DNA of 64,000 nucleotides from Desulfovibrio ferrophilus (GCF_003966735.1 NZ_AP017378.1:1535501-1599500); one strand, 5' to 3'. Positions 17,606 to 26,519 are shown, numbered from the stretch's first letter. The notes: generated from the sequence alone by a model not told the origin. Made by a program: numbers and translations.

Positions 17606-17953
17606 ATGCATTCGGAAACCTGCAGCATGCACTGCGGCAACTTTACAGGCGTGGACGACAAGGCTTTCGCCAAGCGCAAAGGCTACCTGGATGATTTGTT
17701 CAATCTCGTTGAATACGAGGCCGACACAGGTGCTCTCAATCTATGTGGCGCCAGAGGCGTTAGTGATTCACCTGCAGATCTGACCAGCATATTCGACGAA
17801 CTCGCCCGCGTTCTTGGCAAGACGGGCAAAGGGCGCCTCATGATCAATTGCGGAGGACTGTTCGAGGCCTGTTACTTCCGGGCAGGGATGTGGAAGCTCA
17901 TGGCCATCGGGATGCCCGAAGACCCCTTCGACGGGCTCCACCTGACAGACTAG
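17606..17953 (+). CDS. Small Cys-containing protein of unknown function
   Basis: 115 residues; family not recognised. It has five Cys (6, 10, 47, 82, 88), no signal peptide and no membrane helix. The N-terminal CSMHC could be a metal or redox site. AGGAATAAC precedes the ATG, and it is 37 bases after the DsrE-like gene and before a strong hairpin, so it ends the porin operon. The pairing with a DsrE-like protein suggests thiol chemistry, which is an inference only. Confidence 0.7.
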   Translation: MHSETCSMHCGNFTGVDDKAFAKRKGYLDDLFNLVEYEADTGALNLCGARGVSDSPADLTSIFDELARVLGKTGKGRLMINCGGLFEACYFRAGMWKLMAIGMPEDPFDGLHLTD

Positions 17954-17974
17954 CCCTCACCTGAAACGACAAAG

Positions 17975-18016
17975 GCCCCACCCCGCGACAAGGGACATCG
18001 CGCGGGGTGGGGCTTT
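17975..18016 (+). terminator. Terminator hairpin between convergent units
   Basis: A 13-bp GC-rich stem (17975-17987 with 18001-18013) with a 13-base loop, followed by TTT on the plus strand. It lies between the end of the porin operon and the end of the first tmc operon and probably serves both directions. Confidence 0.65.
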
Positions 18017-18058
18017 GCATTGACCGTCGTTTAGGTCGACGGTTACCGTCTTAGGCCA

Positions 18059-18442
18059 TTACTTCACGTGGCACTGGCCACAGGCCATGGGGCCCTTGCC
18101 TTCGGCTTCGTGACAGCTCTTACACTGCTTGTGATAGGCCACCATGAGGCCAGGCTGGCGGCCATTGGCCTTCAGCATATGGCACTCGGAACAGGCGGTT
18201 CCGGCAGAGTCATCATCCGCCATGAACTTGCCGTCTTCGTACACGTGATGGCAGGCGTTACAGTCTTCCACTCCGGCCTTTTCGTTGTGTTCGTCATGGA
18301 CGAAGACAGCTGCAGGACGGGTATGCGTAACAAAGGCATCGGCTTTCAACTGCACCATATCATCCTGAGACTGGGCTGCGCCCACAAAGAGCACGGTCAG
18401 GAGCCCAACCAGGACGAGGGTGACGATAGTTCTTGCGTTCAT
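18059..18442 (-). CDS. tmcA: Tetrahaem cytochrome c3 type II, Tmc complex (copy 1)
   Basis: 127 residues with a signal peptide (about 1-25). Four C-X-X-C-H haem sites are visible (CNACH, CSECH, CKSCH, CGQCH), plus His residues in THTRPAAVFVHDEH and AYHKQC that fit bis-His ligation of cytochrome c3. It would be the periplasmic electron entry of the Tmc complex, accepting electrons from type I cytochrome c3 and hydrogenases. It is the last gene of the minus-strand tmcDCBA operon and is close kin of the protein at 22251-22640. Confidence 0.92.
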   Translation of the reverse strand: MNARTIVTLVLVGLLTVLFVGAAQSQDDMVQLKADAFVTHTRPAAVFVHDEHNEKAGVEDCNACHHVYEDGKFMADDDSAGTACSECHMLKANGRQPGLMVAYHKQCKSCHEAEGKGPMACGQCHVK

Positions 18443-18462
18443 ATCCCTTCTCCTTGAGGTTC

Positions 18463-19890
18463 CTATTCCACAGCCCCGGGCTTTTCCATGAGCTCATAGA
18501 TCAGGTCGCCCAGGAACTTGAGTTCCATTTCCAAACCGTAGTGGTGGATGATGTCTTCCAAGCCACCGTGGCAGTTGTGACAAGGGGAAACAATGGTGTT
18601 GATCCCCCGGTCCTTCATGCGCGCCAGTTGTTCAGCTTTGATCTTATTAGAAAGCACCCGCTTGGTCTTCCACGGAGGACCACAGTTGATGACGCCACCA
18701 CCGGCATTACAACAGTAGTTGTACAGCTTGCTAGGGCTCATCTCCACCACACCCTGAGTCAACAGGTTGGCCACGTAACGACCATCCTCGTGCAGGCCAC
18801 GACCACGCACGGTGTTGCAGGGATCATGGAAGGTAACCTGTTCTGGATACTTGTCCTTCAGCTTGATGCGTCCCTCGCGGAACAGCTGCGCGAAGAACTC
18901 GATGGAATGAACCATCTCGATGGGAGGCATACGCCAACCCAACCAGCGGTTACCCACATCGTAGACGCTACGGAAAGCATGTCCGCACTCGCCCATGACT
19001 ATTTTCTTGACGCGGAGTTTCTGAGCCACTTCATAGTGCATCTTCTTGACGCGCCCCATGGTCTCAAAATCACCGGTGAACATGGCCATGTCGGAGTTAT
19101 CCCAACCGGGAAGCTGAGGCATGGTCCAATCGCAACCGGCCTGATCGAAGATCACTGCCGCCTGGTTGATCAAGTGGGTCCGGAACTTCGGCTCGGGCGC
19201 AATGACCGAGTACATGAAGTCTGCCCCTTCCTTATCAACAGGAATGCGCAGTCTGGGAATCTCGTCACGGCCTTCATCTTCCTGCCACTGCAGGGTATCC
19301 GGCCATTCGTCGTCCTTGACCCACATCTGGTTCATGGTCACCGAATGAGAGTTGGCGGTGTCCTGAATGTATTGCGGGGTAATGCCCAGCTTGAAGCTGA
19401 TTCGCCTTACGGTCGAAATCATATAGGCGATATCAATACCAAAGGGACAGAACTGCTGGCAACGACGACAGAGGTTACACTCCGTCTGCGCCACAATCAC
19501 TGCCTCGCGACACTCCTCTGGAGTGAGCTTGCCGTCCTTGTCGAGCATGTTCCAGATGGTACGCTTGACTTTTCCGACAGGCGAATACTTGGGATTCTTG
19601 TCGTTGGACAGGTAGTGGTGGCATGCATCAGAGCACAAGCCACAGTGCACACAGGTTTCCACATAGGTCTTCATGCGTGTGCCGCATTCACCTTTGAGGA
19701 CACCATTGATGGTCTTTTGGATTTTCTCGGGCGTCAGCCTTGCTACGCCCTGATCAATGCCGACGTCCTCAATCTTTTCAAACGCGGCGTATTTTCCGTC
19801 CACCTGATCCTGCTCGGCCTTGGCATGAACCTTCTCCAGGAAGGTCAGTACAGGCTCGGCAGCTTCGGTGTGTTCTGCAGTATCGGACAT
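18463..19890 (-). CDS. tmcB: Tmc complex CCG-domain iron-sulfur protein (copy 1)
   Basis: 475 residues. Two [4Fe-4S] ferredoxin-type motifs (CVHCGLCSDACHH and CNLCRRCQQFCPFG) are followed by an HdrD/DsrK-like region with GECGHAFR, HDPCN, YCCNAGGG and PCHNCH. The last three make up the CCG-type cluster site related to heterodisulfide reductase. In the Tmc complex it is the cytoplasmic electron-accepting or -donating subunit. It has an N-terminal extension of about 35 residues relative to copy 2. It lies 39 bases from tmcC and 20 bases from tmcA. Confidence 0.92.
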   Translation of the reverse strand: MSDTAEHTEAAEPVLTFLEKVHAKAEQDQVDGKYAAFEKIEDVGIDQGVARLTPEKIQKTINGVLKGECGTRMKTYVETCVHCGLCSDACHHYLSNDKNPKYSPVGKVKRTIWNMLDKDGKLTPEECREAVIVAQTECNLCRRCQQFCPFGIDIAYMISTVRRISFKLGITPQYIQDTANSHSVTMNQMWVKDDEWPDTLQWQEDEGRDEIPRLRIPVDKEGADFMYSVIAPEPKFRTHLINQAAVIFDQAGCDWTMPQLPGWDNSDMAMFTGDFETMGRVKKMHYEVAQKLRVKKIVMGECGHAFRSVYDVGNRWLGWRMPPIEMVHSIEFFAQLFREGRIKLKDKYPEQVTFHDPCNTVRGRGLHEDGRYVANLLTQGVVEMSPSKLYNYCCNAGGGVINCGPPWKTKRVLSNKIKAEQLARMKDRGINTIVSPCHNCHGGLEDIIHHYGLEMELKFLGDLIYELMEKPGAVE

Positions 19891-19929
19891 AATCGTCTCC
19901 TCACGGAAGCGTTCTAGTTGATCAGTCGC

Positions 19930-20592
19930 TTACCAGTCGTACACTTTGCGCACAGCTCCGAACTCGGACGCGGTATAACCACGCGTGTACCAGAAGGTCA
20001 GCATGTGCGAGAGCTTGGTGAACGGAATCGCCACCAGCATGATCTCACCTGATAACATGTGCAAACTGGTCATCAGCAGATTGTCACCCCAGCCGTGGTA
20101 AGCCATCGCACCCGTAAGAAACGGAGCGACGACAATGGCCAGAATGACAAAGTCCGAGCACGAGGTCACAAACTTGACCTGCGGCAGAACCAGGCGGCGA
20201 TAAGCGAAGAAGCAACAGCCGGCAATGACAGCCCAGGCAGCGTAATCTGCCACCTGATCCGGCAAAGCGATCCAGGACAGCCCCAGAGCCCCTTCCTCCA
20301 GAAGCACGATGTGCCCCATGGTGAAAATCGGCACCAGCACGATTCCCAGATGCGCCAGGAACGTCATGACACTCATCAAGGGCTGCTGGCGCGAGTTTTC
20401 GCTCATAAAGGGAATGAGCCAATGAATATAGGATTGAATCGCGTGGCCCCAGCTCCAGTACGTAAAGACGTAGCCGTCTTTTTTCTTGGTGCCTGAGAGC
20501 AGCGAAAAGACCTTCCAAATGCTGCCAATCAGAAAGATGGCAAAGGCCACCCAAACCAAGGGGCCGCTGACGAGATTGTAAAACGCGTGCAT
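19930..20592 (-). CDS. tmcC: Tmc complex integral membrane cytochrome b-like subunit (copy 1)
   Basis: 220 residues with about five membrane helices and several His residues within or near them (SWGHAIQSYIHW, MGHIVLLEE, SLHMLSGEIM, KLSHML) that fit haem b ligation, as in NarI/DsrM-like proteins. It anchors the complex and carries electrons across the membrane, possibly with menaquinone. Most of its residues are the same in the copy at 24053-24715. It lies between tmcD (13 bases) and tmcB. Confidence 0.92.
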   Translation of the reverse strand: MHAFYNLVSGPLVWVAFAIFLIGSIWKVFSLLSGTKKKDGYVFTYWSWGHAIQSYIHWLIPFMSENSRQQPLMSVMTFLAHLGIVLVPIFTMGHIVLLEEGALGLSWIALPDQVADYAAWAVIAGCCFFAYRRLVLPQVKFVTSCSDFVILAIVVAPFLTGAMAYHGWGDNLLMTSLHMLSGEIMLVAIPFTKLSHMLTFWYTRGYTASEFGAVRKVYDW

Positions 20593-20605
20593 GGCTTACC
20601 CCCTG

Positions 20606-21859
20606 TTACTTGAATTCGGCGATTGGCACGACGCGGCGATAGTACTTGCCGCCCTCGACCATCTTCACCAGCACGAAGCGCGAATCCGGGCTGAAGACGG
20701 GATCGAAGCAGTTGTCGCCGGCGCGGCTGTATTCCTTGCCGTCCACGACCACAGTGTACTTGCCGTTCTTTTCCACCTTGGCGGCAACATGCTCACCATC
20801 GGGAGAAAGAACAGGAGCCCAAGCCATGTCGTAACGATTAGGCCAGGCCTTACCGTTGACAAAAGCGGTCCACTGTTCGCCAGTCTTGCCCAATGCGGCA
20901 ATCAGCCCGCCATTGTGCGACACGACCAGATCACTGACCATGGCATCCGCAGTCACGTTCCAGGGACGCCCATCCACGGCAACAGTCCAGGAACCCAGCG
21001 CAGTGGCAACAATGGCCGCCAGTGTGCTACCATCCTGGCTGAACTGAGGCTGCCAGCAGTTGACAAAGAAGTCCCAGATGGGAAGACCATCCTGAGCCAG
21101 GGTCCATTTTCCACCCTGACGCACCGGGGCAATGACTGCACCGGATACCGGGTTGAATGTCGGAGCCCATGTCCCCTGATAGGTCTGCGTCCAAGGTTTG
21201 CCATCTACTGCGATCGTGTAGTCGTAGAGATTCAGTCTGACCTCGGCGGCAATGCGCGAGCCGTCGGGATTAAAGACGAGACCAAAGACGTTTGTAAACT
21301 TGGTATTCCAAGCCTTGCCGTCCACAGCTACGGTGTAAATGCCGGCTGCGAACTTATCGATCTCCGCCTGTCCCATCTGATCAACCTGGACAGCAGCGGC
21401 GGCATGGTTGCCACAGTCACTCAGGACAAAGCCAGTCGCGTTTTCGTACAGGTTCTCCCAGAGAACACCGTCGATGGCCGCGCCATACTTCATGTCCTGC
21501 TGAACGGCCGTACAAATTTTGGACCCGTCTTTGCTGAACATAGTATTCCAGACATACCCGTAGGTGTCGTCCCAGGGCTGTCCGTCAACCACAAACTTCC
21601 ACTCGCCCATGTCGGAAGCACAGCCCGTAAGCTGGCCCTTGGGCCCAAATTTAAGGTTCCAGACCCGTTCAAAGGTCTCATCCCATGCTTCACCGTTGAT
21701 ACAGGCCGAAAATTCACCCTGCACGTTGACTACAGCACCGAGCTTTTCACCATCAGGGCTGACGTGCAGCTCCTCGATCCACTCGTATTTGTCTTTGCAG
21801 GCATTGAGGTCAACTATGAGCCTCTCGCCTGGTTCCCAACTCCATGTTGAGGTATCCAC
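20606..21859 (-). CDS. tmcD: Tmc complex Trp-rich propeller protein (copy 1)
   Basis: 417 residues from a GTG start at 21859, chosen because GGAGGG lies five bases upstream and the resulting N-terminus (DTSTWSWEPGER) aligns with copy 2; a longer ATG frame lacks this. The chain is a series of about nine repeats of the type SPDG...AAVV..G.WTVAVDGKPW, each with one or more Trp, suggesting a WD40-like beta propeller. There is no signal peptide, so it is likely cytoplasmic. It is the first gene of the operon by transcription. Its role in the complex is unknown. Confidence 0.88.
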   Translation of the reverse strand: MDTSTWSWEPGERLIVDLNACKDKYEWIEELHVSPDGEKLGAVVNVQGEFSACINGEAWDETFERVWNLKFGPKGQLTGCASDMGEWKFVVDGQPWDDTYGYVWNTMFSKDGSKICTAVQQDMKYGAAIDGVLWENLYENATGFVLSDCGNHAAAAVQVDQMGQAEIDKFAAGIYTVAVDGKAWNTKFTNVFGLVFNPDGSRIAAEVRLNLYDYTIAVDGKPWTQTYQGTWAPTFNPVSGAVIAPVRQGGKWTLAQDGLPIWDFFVNCWQPQFSQDGSTLAAIVATALGSWTVAVDGRPWNVTADAMVSDLVVSHNGGLIAALGKTGEQWTAFVNGKAWPNRYDMAWAPVLSPDGEHVAAKVEKNGKYTVVVDGKEYSRAGDNCFDPVFSPDSRFVLVKMVEGGKYYRRVVPIAEFK

Positions 21860-22064
21860 GACTACCCTCCTTCCATTGCGGCGTCTGTGTCGCTCTGACA
21901 TCGTTCGGGACCGCGCCCCGATCGCTTACCTACCGAGCCTCAACTTTGACAAAATCCCTTAATCATGACCCGCGTTTCTTGTCCAGCAAAAGGCCCATAA
22001 CATATTAAAATAATTCGTAATCATACTAAAACCATAGGCAATTCCCCTACGAAAAGGGTATAAA

Positions 22065-22073
22065 TCTTAACAA
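22065..22073 (-). promoter_or_regulatory. TTGTTAAGA element upstream of tmc copy 1
   Basis: Minus-strand TTGTTAAGA lies 206 bases before the tmcD start. The same nine bases occur 203 bases before the tmcD start of copy 2, in flanks that are otherwise little alike. This suggests a shared promoter or regulator site. The rest of the 390-base gap (21860-22250) holds A+T-rich sequence and the terminator of copy 2; no other clear element was seen. Confidence 0.35.
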
Positions 22074-22164
22074 GGGATATCGTTGACAATATTCAAGTTA
22101 TTTCAGCTTGGTGACACACGAAGCGGCCCATTGTCCTCCAAACAGGGAGACAATGGGCCATATG

Positions 22165-22210
22165 CACGAAAAAACCCCTTTTCGCGTGAGAACGTTCACA
22201 CGAAAAGGGG
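22165..22210 (-). terminator. Intrinsic terminator of tmc copy 2
   Basis: CCCCTTTTCG (22175-22184) and CGAAAAGGGG (22201-22210) form a ten-bp stem with a partly paired loop; on the minus strand it runs into GGGGTTTTTTCG. It lies 41 bases after the tmcA copy 2 stop, so the two tmc operons are separate transcription units. Confidence 0.8.
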
Positions 22211-22250
22211 CCATTTTCCGATCATGAGCTACTGATTGTCAGAAGCCTTT

Positions 22251-22640
22251 TTAATCCTTTACATGACATTGACCACAAGCCAGGGGACCCTTGTCCTGCT
22301 CTACATGACACCCCTTGCACTGCTTATGATAAGCCGTCATCAGCCCCGGCTGACCGCCCTGCTTCTTGAGAGCATGACAATCGGCACAGGCTGTGCCTGC
22401 CGAATCCTCTTCAGGCACGAGCTTGCCATCCTCATAAAGATGGTGGCAGCGGAAGCAATCTTCCAGACCCGCTTTTTCGTTATGGGCATCGTGCATGAAC
22501 ACCGCTGCAGGCCTTGTGTGCTTCATAAAGGCATCGCTTTTCAATTCAACAATATCGTCCTGAGACAGAGCCGTCGGAAGCCAGACAAAGGCCACCAGCA
22601 GGACGACGATCAGGTGCGGCACTATTCTTTTGACATTCAT
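22251..22640 (-). CDS. tmcA: Tetrahaem cytochrome c3 type II, Tmc complex (copy 2)
   Basis: 129 residues, signal peptide about 1-26. Four C-X-X-C-H sites (CFRCH, CADCH, CKGCH, CGQCH) and the same His pattern (KHTRPAAVFMHDAH, AYHKQC) as copy 1. Differences from copy 1 fall mainly in the signal peptide and surface loops; the haem-binding frame is unchanged, so both copies look functional. Last gene of the second tmcDCBA operon. Confidence 0.92.
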   Translation of the reverse strand: MNVKRIVPHLIVVLLVAFVWLPTALSQDDIVELKSDAFMKHTRPAAVFMHDAHNEKAGLEDCFRCHHLYEDGKLVPEEDSAGTACADCHALKKQGGQPGLMTAYHKQCKGCHVEQDKGPLACGQCHVKD

Positions 22641-22678
22641 GTCGCGTCTCCTTGTTTGGAGTCCTATGGACCCGCCGG

Positions 22679-24031
22679 TTATTCGACCGCCCGCGTCTTT
22701 TCCATGTGCGCATAAATGATGTCGCCCAGGAATTTCAACTTCAGTGGCAATCCGTAGTGGTGAATGATGTCATCCAGTCCACCATGGCAGTTGTGACAGG
22801 GGGCGACAATGGTCGTCACACCTAGATCCACAACGCGCTTGAGTTGGTCGGCCTTGGCAGAATTGCCCAGGATGCGTTTGTTCTTCCACGGCGGGCCACA
22901 GTTGATCACTCCGCCTCCGGCACAACAGCACAGGTTATGCTCACGGTTGGGATGCATCTCGATCAATTCGTCGCAAAAGACCTCGGTCACATGGCGCCCC
23001 ATATCGTGCAGCCCCATCCCTCGCGAAATGTTGCAGGGGTCATTGAAGGACACCTTCTCGGGATATTTCTCGGCGCACTTGATCTTGCCGCTGGTGATCA
23101 GCTCATAGAAAAACTGCACCGAATGAATCACGGGAATGGGGAACATTTTCCATGCATTCCAGCGATTTCCCACATCATACACGGCCCGATAGGCATGCCC
23201 GCACTCGCCCATGACGATGCGCTTGACCTTGAGCCGCATTGCGGATTCGAAATGTTCCTTGACGATACGACCAGCCAGTTCAGTATCACCGGAAAACATC
23301 GCCATGTTCGAATTGTCCCAGCCACGCGTCTCGGGCATGGTCCAGTCCGCGCCGGATTCATGGAAGATACTTGCCGCCTGATAGATGAGTTGGGTTCTGA
23401 ACTTGGGCTCCGGGGCGATGACCGAGTACATGATCTCGGCCCCTTCCTTACCGACGGGAATACGCAGATCCGGGAACTCATCCCGAGCCTCGTCCTCTTG
23501 CCATTGCAGGCTATCAGTCCATTCATCTTCTTTGACCCACATCTGGTTCAACGTGGCTGAATGACTGTGACAGGTGTCCTGCATATACTGCGGAGTAACG
23601 CCCAGTTTGTGGCAAATACGCCTGACCATGGCGATCATGTAGGCGATCTCGATGCCAAAGGGACAATACTGCTGGCAGCGACGGCAAAGGTTGCACTCCG
23701 TATAGGCCACCACGGCAAGTTCCCGCACTTCCTGCGGGGTCAGCTTTCCCTTTTGATGAACAATTTTCCAGATGGTCTGCTTCACCTTGCCCACTGGCGA
23801 GAACCGGGGCTGCCGGTCGTAGGATTGATACCAATGGCAGGCTTCGGAACACAGGCCACAATGCACACAGGTGTCCACGTACATCTTCATACGCGCCCCG
23901 GTCTCGGCATCCATGACCTGATTGATCACTTTCTCGATATGCTCCGGCGTCAACTTGGCTACGCCCTGATCCAGGCCCGCGTCCTGAATATTGTCGATGT
24001 CGATCTTCTTTTTAGCTTCGGCTTCCGACAT
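22679..24031 (-). CDS. tmcB: Tmc complex CCG-domain iron-sulfur protein (copy 2)
   Basis: 450 residues. Two ferredoxin-type [4Fe-4S] motifs (CVHCGLCSEACHW, CNLCRRCQQYCPFG) and the HdrD-like region with GECGHAYR, NDPCN, LCCCAGGG and PCHNCH. The last cluster motif has an extra Cys (LCCC) compared with copy 1 (YCCN). It lacks the N-terminal extension of copy 1. It is 38 bases from tmcA and 21 from tmcC. Confidence 0.92.
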   Translation of the reverse strand: MSEAEAKKKIDIDNIQDAGLDQGVAKLTPEHIEKVINQVMDAETGARMKMYVDTCVHCGLCSEACHWYQSYDRQPRFSPVGKVKQTIWKIVHQKGKLTPQEVRELAVVAYTECNLCRRCQQYCPFGIEIAYMIAMVRRICHKLGVTPQYMQDTCHSHSATLNQMWVKEDEWTDSLQWQEDEARDEFPDLRIPVGKEGAEIMYSVIAPEPKFRTQLIYQAASIFHESGADWTMPETRGWDNSNMAMFSGDTELAGRIVKEHFESAMRLKVKRIVMGECGHAYRAVYDVGNRWNAWKMFPIPVIHSVQFFYELITSGKIKCAEKYPEKVSFNDPCNISRGMGLHDMGRHVTEVFCDELIEMHPNREHNLCCCAGGGVINCGPPWKNKRILGNSAKADQLKRVVDLGVTTIVAPCHNCHGGLDDIIHHYGLPLKLKFLGDIIYAHMEKTRAVE

Positions 24032-24052
24032 GTCGGTTTTCCTCCTTGCTGA

Positions 24053-24715
24053 TTACCAATCTCTGACGTGACGGACCGCACCGAATTCCGAAGCTGTATA
24101 GCCACGGATCACCCAGAAGGTGAGCATGTGCGAAAGCCTGGTGAACGGGATAGCCACAAGCATGATCTCGCCCGAGAACATGTGCAGGCTGGTCATCAGC
24201 AGATTGTCGCCCCAGCCATGATAGGCCATGAGGCCAGTCACGAACGGTGCAGCGACCATGATCAGAATGCCGAAGTCGGCAGGAGAGGTGACATAGCGGA
24301 CCTGCTCCAGAGTCAACCTGCGCCAGGCAAAGTAGCAACAGCCGCCCACCACGACCCAGGCGGCAATGTCCGCCACCTGATCCGGCAGAGTCGGCCAGGA
24401 CCAGCCCAACGCCCCTTCTTCCAGCAGCACTATATGCCCCATGGTGAAAACAGGGACGAGTATGATTCCGAGATGAAATAGAAACGTCACAAGGCTCATC
24501 ACGGGCTGCTGTTTGGAATTCTCGCTCCCAAAGGGCAACAACCAGTGGATATAGGACAGGATAGCGTGCCCCCAGCTCCAGTATTCAAAAATGTGATTAT
24601 CTTTTTTTCTGGCTTCGCTGAGCAACGAGGTCATTTTCCAGACGCTGCCACCGATAAAAACGGCAAAGGCCACCCAAACCAGAGGACCACTCACGAGGTT
24701 GTAGAATGCGTTCAT
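24053..24715 (-). CDS. tmcC: Tmc complex integral membrane cytochrome b-like subunit (copy 2)
   Basis: 220 residues, same length as copy 1, with the same five-helix layout and conserved His positions (SWGHAILSYIHW, MGHIVLLEEG, SLHMFSGEIM, RLSHML). The N-terminal FYNLVSGPLVWVAFA is identical in the two copies. Likely haem b carrier and quinone-side subunit. Confidence 0.92.
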   Translation of the reverse strand: MNAFYNLVSGPLVWVAFAVFIGGSVWKMTSLLSEARKKDNHIFEYWSWGHAILSYIHWLLPFGSENSKQQPVMSLVTFLFHLGIILVPVFTMGHIVLLEEGALGWSWPTLPDQVADIAAWVVVGGCCYFAWRRLTLEQVRYVTSPADFGILIMVAAPFVTGLMAYHGWGDNLLMTSLHMFSGEIMLVAIPFTRLSHMLTFWVIRGYTASEFGAVRHVRDW

Positions 24716-24727
24716 GCTTCCCCCCTC

Positions 24728-25987
24728 CTATTTGAAGTCCGTGATGGGCAGTACACGACGGACATACTTACCGCCTTCCACAGCGCGAATAAGGAGGAAC
24801 CGCCCATCAGGACTGAATGCGGGCTCCCAACACTGGTCAAAACCACCCGGCAGTTCATTGCCGTCCACGACCACGGTATATTTGCCACCACGCTCGACCT
24901 TGGCAGCCACATGAGCCCCTCCGGGACTGAAGACGGGCTTCCAGGCCATGTCGTATTTTCCGGGCCAGATCTGGCCCTGAACCGCAATCTTCCAGACATC
25001 CCCATCCTTACCGAGACAAGCCACCAGCTCGCCGTCAGAAGAGAATGATGCCTCTCCGACATAGCTGCTGAAGGTACTGCGCCAAGGCTTGCCATCCACA
25101 GCGATGGTCCAGCGCCCGTATTCGGGGGCAACCAGTGCCGCCAGATGAGCACCATCCTGACTGTAGAAGGCATGCCAACAATTGAAGAACGGCTGCCAGA
25201 GCGGACCCGCCTCGTTGGCCATGGTCCACTTGCCCGCAATGCGGACCGGCGCCGTCACTTCACCTGTGCTCGGATTGAACACGGGTTTCCAGACGCATGG
25301 ATAGCTTTTGCCCCAGGGCTTTCCGTCCAACACGATGGTATAGTCGTACAGTGACGTCCGGGCCTCGGCAGCCACATGTGCCCCGTCGGGACTGATGCTG
25401 AGATGGAAGATATTGACGAAGTTATCGTCCCAGGCCTTGCCGTTTACCGCACAAGAGTACCCCCCTTTCTGGAAGGTAAATATGTCTGCCTGTCCGAAGC
25501 TCACTGTCTGCACGGCTGCAGCGGTGGTTTTTCCATCACTGGATAGCTCAAAATCCGTGGCGGCTTCATACATGGTTTCCCACGGTTTGCCATCAACGGC
25601 CCATCCATACATGCCATCCTGCTGCACGGCACACGCAATAACCTGACCATTCTCGGAAAATTTAGTACCCCAGGCATAGGCGTAACTGCCTTCCCAGGCT
25701 TCGCCCTCGACGACAAGAGTCCATTCAGCCATTTCAGTTGCCAAGGCGGTCAGTCGACCATCAGGTGAATACTTGGGGTGCCAAACCCTATCGTAATCCC
25801 CTTCCCAAGCCTCTCCATTCACGCAGACCGTGAACTGCAGGTCACCCTTATTGACCACGGCGGCGATTCTTTCACCGTCAGGGCTGACACAAAATTCTTC
25901 GACCCACTCAAACCGGTCGGCCCAGCCGGACACGTCGCTGACGACCCGTTCGCCTGGTTCCCAGTTCCACAAACCGACATCCACCAT
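24728..25987 (-). CDS. tmcD: Tmc complex Trp-rich propeller protein (copy 2)
   Basis: 419 residues from ATG 25987, which has AAGGAGGAGCC immediately upstream; an in-frame ATG seven codons earlier lacks a ribosome site. Propeller-like repeats of the form SPDG...AVV..G..TVCVNGEAW carry many Trp residues. The chain lines up with copy 1 from end to end. First gene of the second operon. Confidence 0.88.
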   Translation of the reverse strand: MVDVGLWNWEPGERVVSDVSGWADRFEWVEEFCVSPDGERIAAVVNKGDLQFTVCVNGEAWEGDYDRVWHPKYSPDGRLTALATEMAEWTLVVEGEAWEGSYAYAWGTKFSENGQVIACAVQQDGMYGWAVDGKPWETMYEAATDFELSSDGKTTAAAVQTVSFGQADIFTFQKGGYSCAVNGKAWDDNFVNIFHLSISPDGAHVAAEARTSLYDYTIVLDGKPWGKSYPCVWKPVFNPSTGEVTAPVRIAGKWTMANEAGPLWQPFFNCWHAFYSQDGAHLAALVAPEYGRWTIAVDGKPWRSTFSSYVGEASFSSDGELVACLGKDGDVWKIAVQGQIWPGKYDMAWKPVFSPGGAHVAAKVERGGKYTVVVDGNELPGGFDQCWEPAFSPDGRFLLIRAVEGGKYVRRVLPITDFK

Positions 25988-26189
25988 GGCTCCTCCTTCG
26001 ACGTGCATCCGCCAGGATTATGAGGATTATGAAGGCTGTATCTGTTCGCCTCTCGCCGCACCTGCAATCTAATGTAGTAGACCGACCGATGCGGTAATGA
26101 TTGTACAGGCGTGTTCATCGTCGTCCGATTCGACTCTCCGGCAAGTCCTACCGAATACTATCCTCTTGAGAGAGTAGGAATTAAGCCAT

Positions 26190-26198
26190 TCTTAACAA
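26190..26198 (-). promoter_or_regulatory. TTGTTAAGA element upstream of tmc copy 2
   Basis: Minus-strand TTGTTAAGA, 203 bases before the tmcD copy 2 start codon, matching the element at 22065-22073 in sequence and distance. A TTGACT lies about 20 bases further upstream. Function is inferred from conservation between the two copies only. Confidence 0.35.
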
Positions 26199-26441
26199 TA
26201 TGTTTTCTTTATAGTCAACACCTTACGAATTTCTACCACACAGGTATGGATTGATTTTGGCTGAGTTTATCAATTACAGAGTGAATAAGTATGGAATAGC
26301 TATAGTTCAATCAAACACTCACTGCATCAGCTAAAACAAAGCAACATGCAGCCAATATTGATTAAAACATACTCCTCTACCCATTTGGCAGAAGCGCAAT
26401 CGCATCAGCATGCATAAATACCCCTCTTCAAGAGGAGAATT

Positions 26442-26519
26442 ATGGAAGGAAAATTATTTTTTCAAAAGATGAATGAGGCGCGACAAAGACATCTGCCTGG
26501 CACAAGAACGCACCAGTAG
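26442..26519 (+). CDS. Candidate small ORF (25 aa)
   Basis: ATG at 26442 is preceded by AGAGGAGAATT, a strong ribosome site, and opens a 25-codon frame (starting MEGKLFFQKM, ending in TAG) inside an otherwise empty stretch. The peptide is basic with no known motif. No clear promoter was found. The ribosome site could be chance in purine-rich sequence, or part of the CTCTTCAAGAG palindrome. Confidence 0.25.
   Translation: MEGKLFFQKMNEARQRHLPGTRTHQ

Noticed and set aside
26480-26505. A plus-strand TGGCAC resembling a sigma-54 -24 box
   Set aside because: The matching -12 GC pair is one base out of phase and no gene with a suitable start follows.
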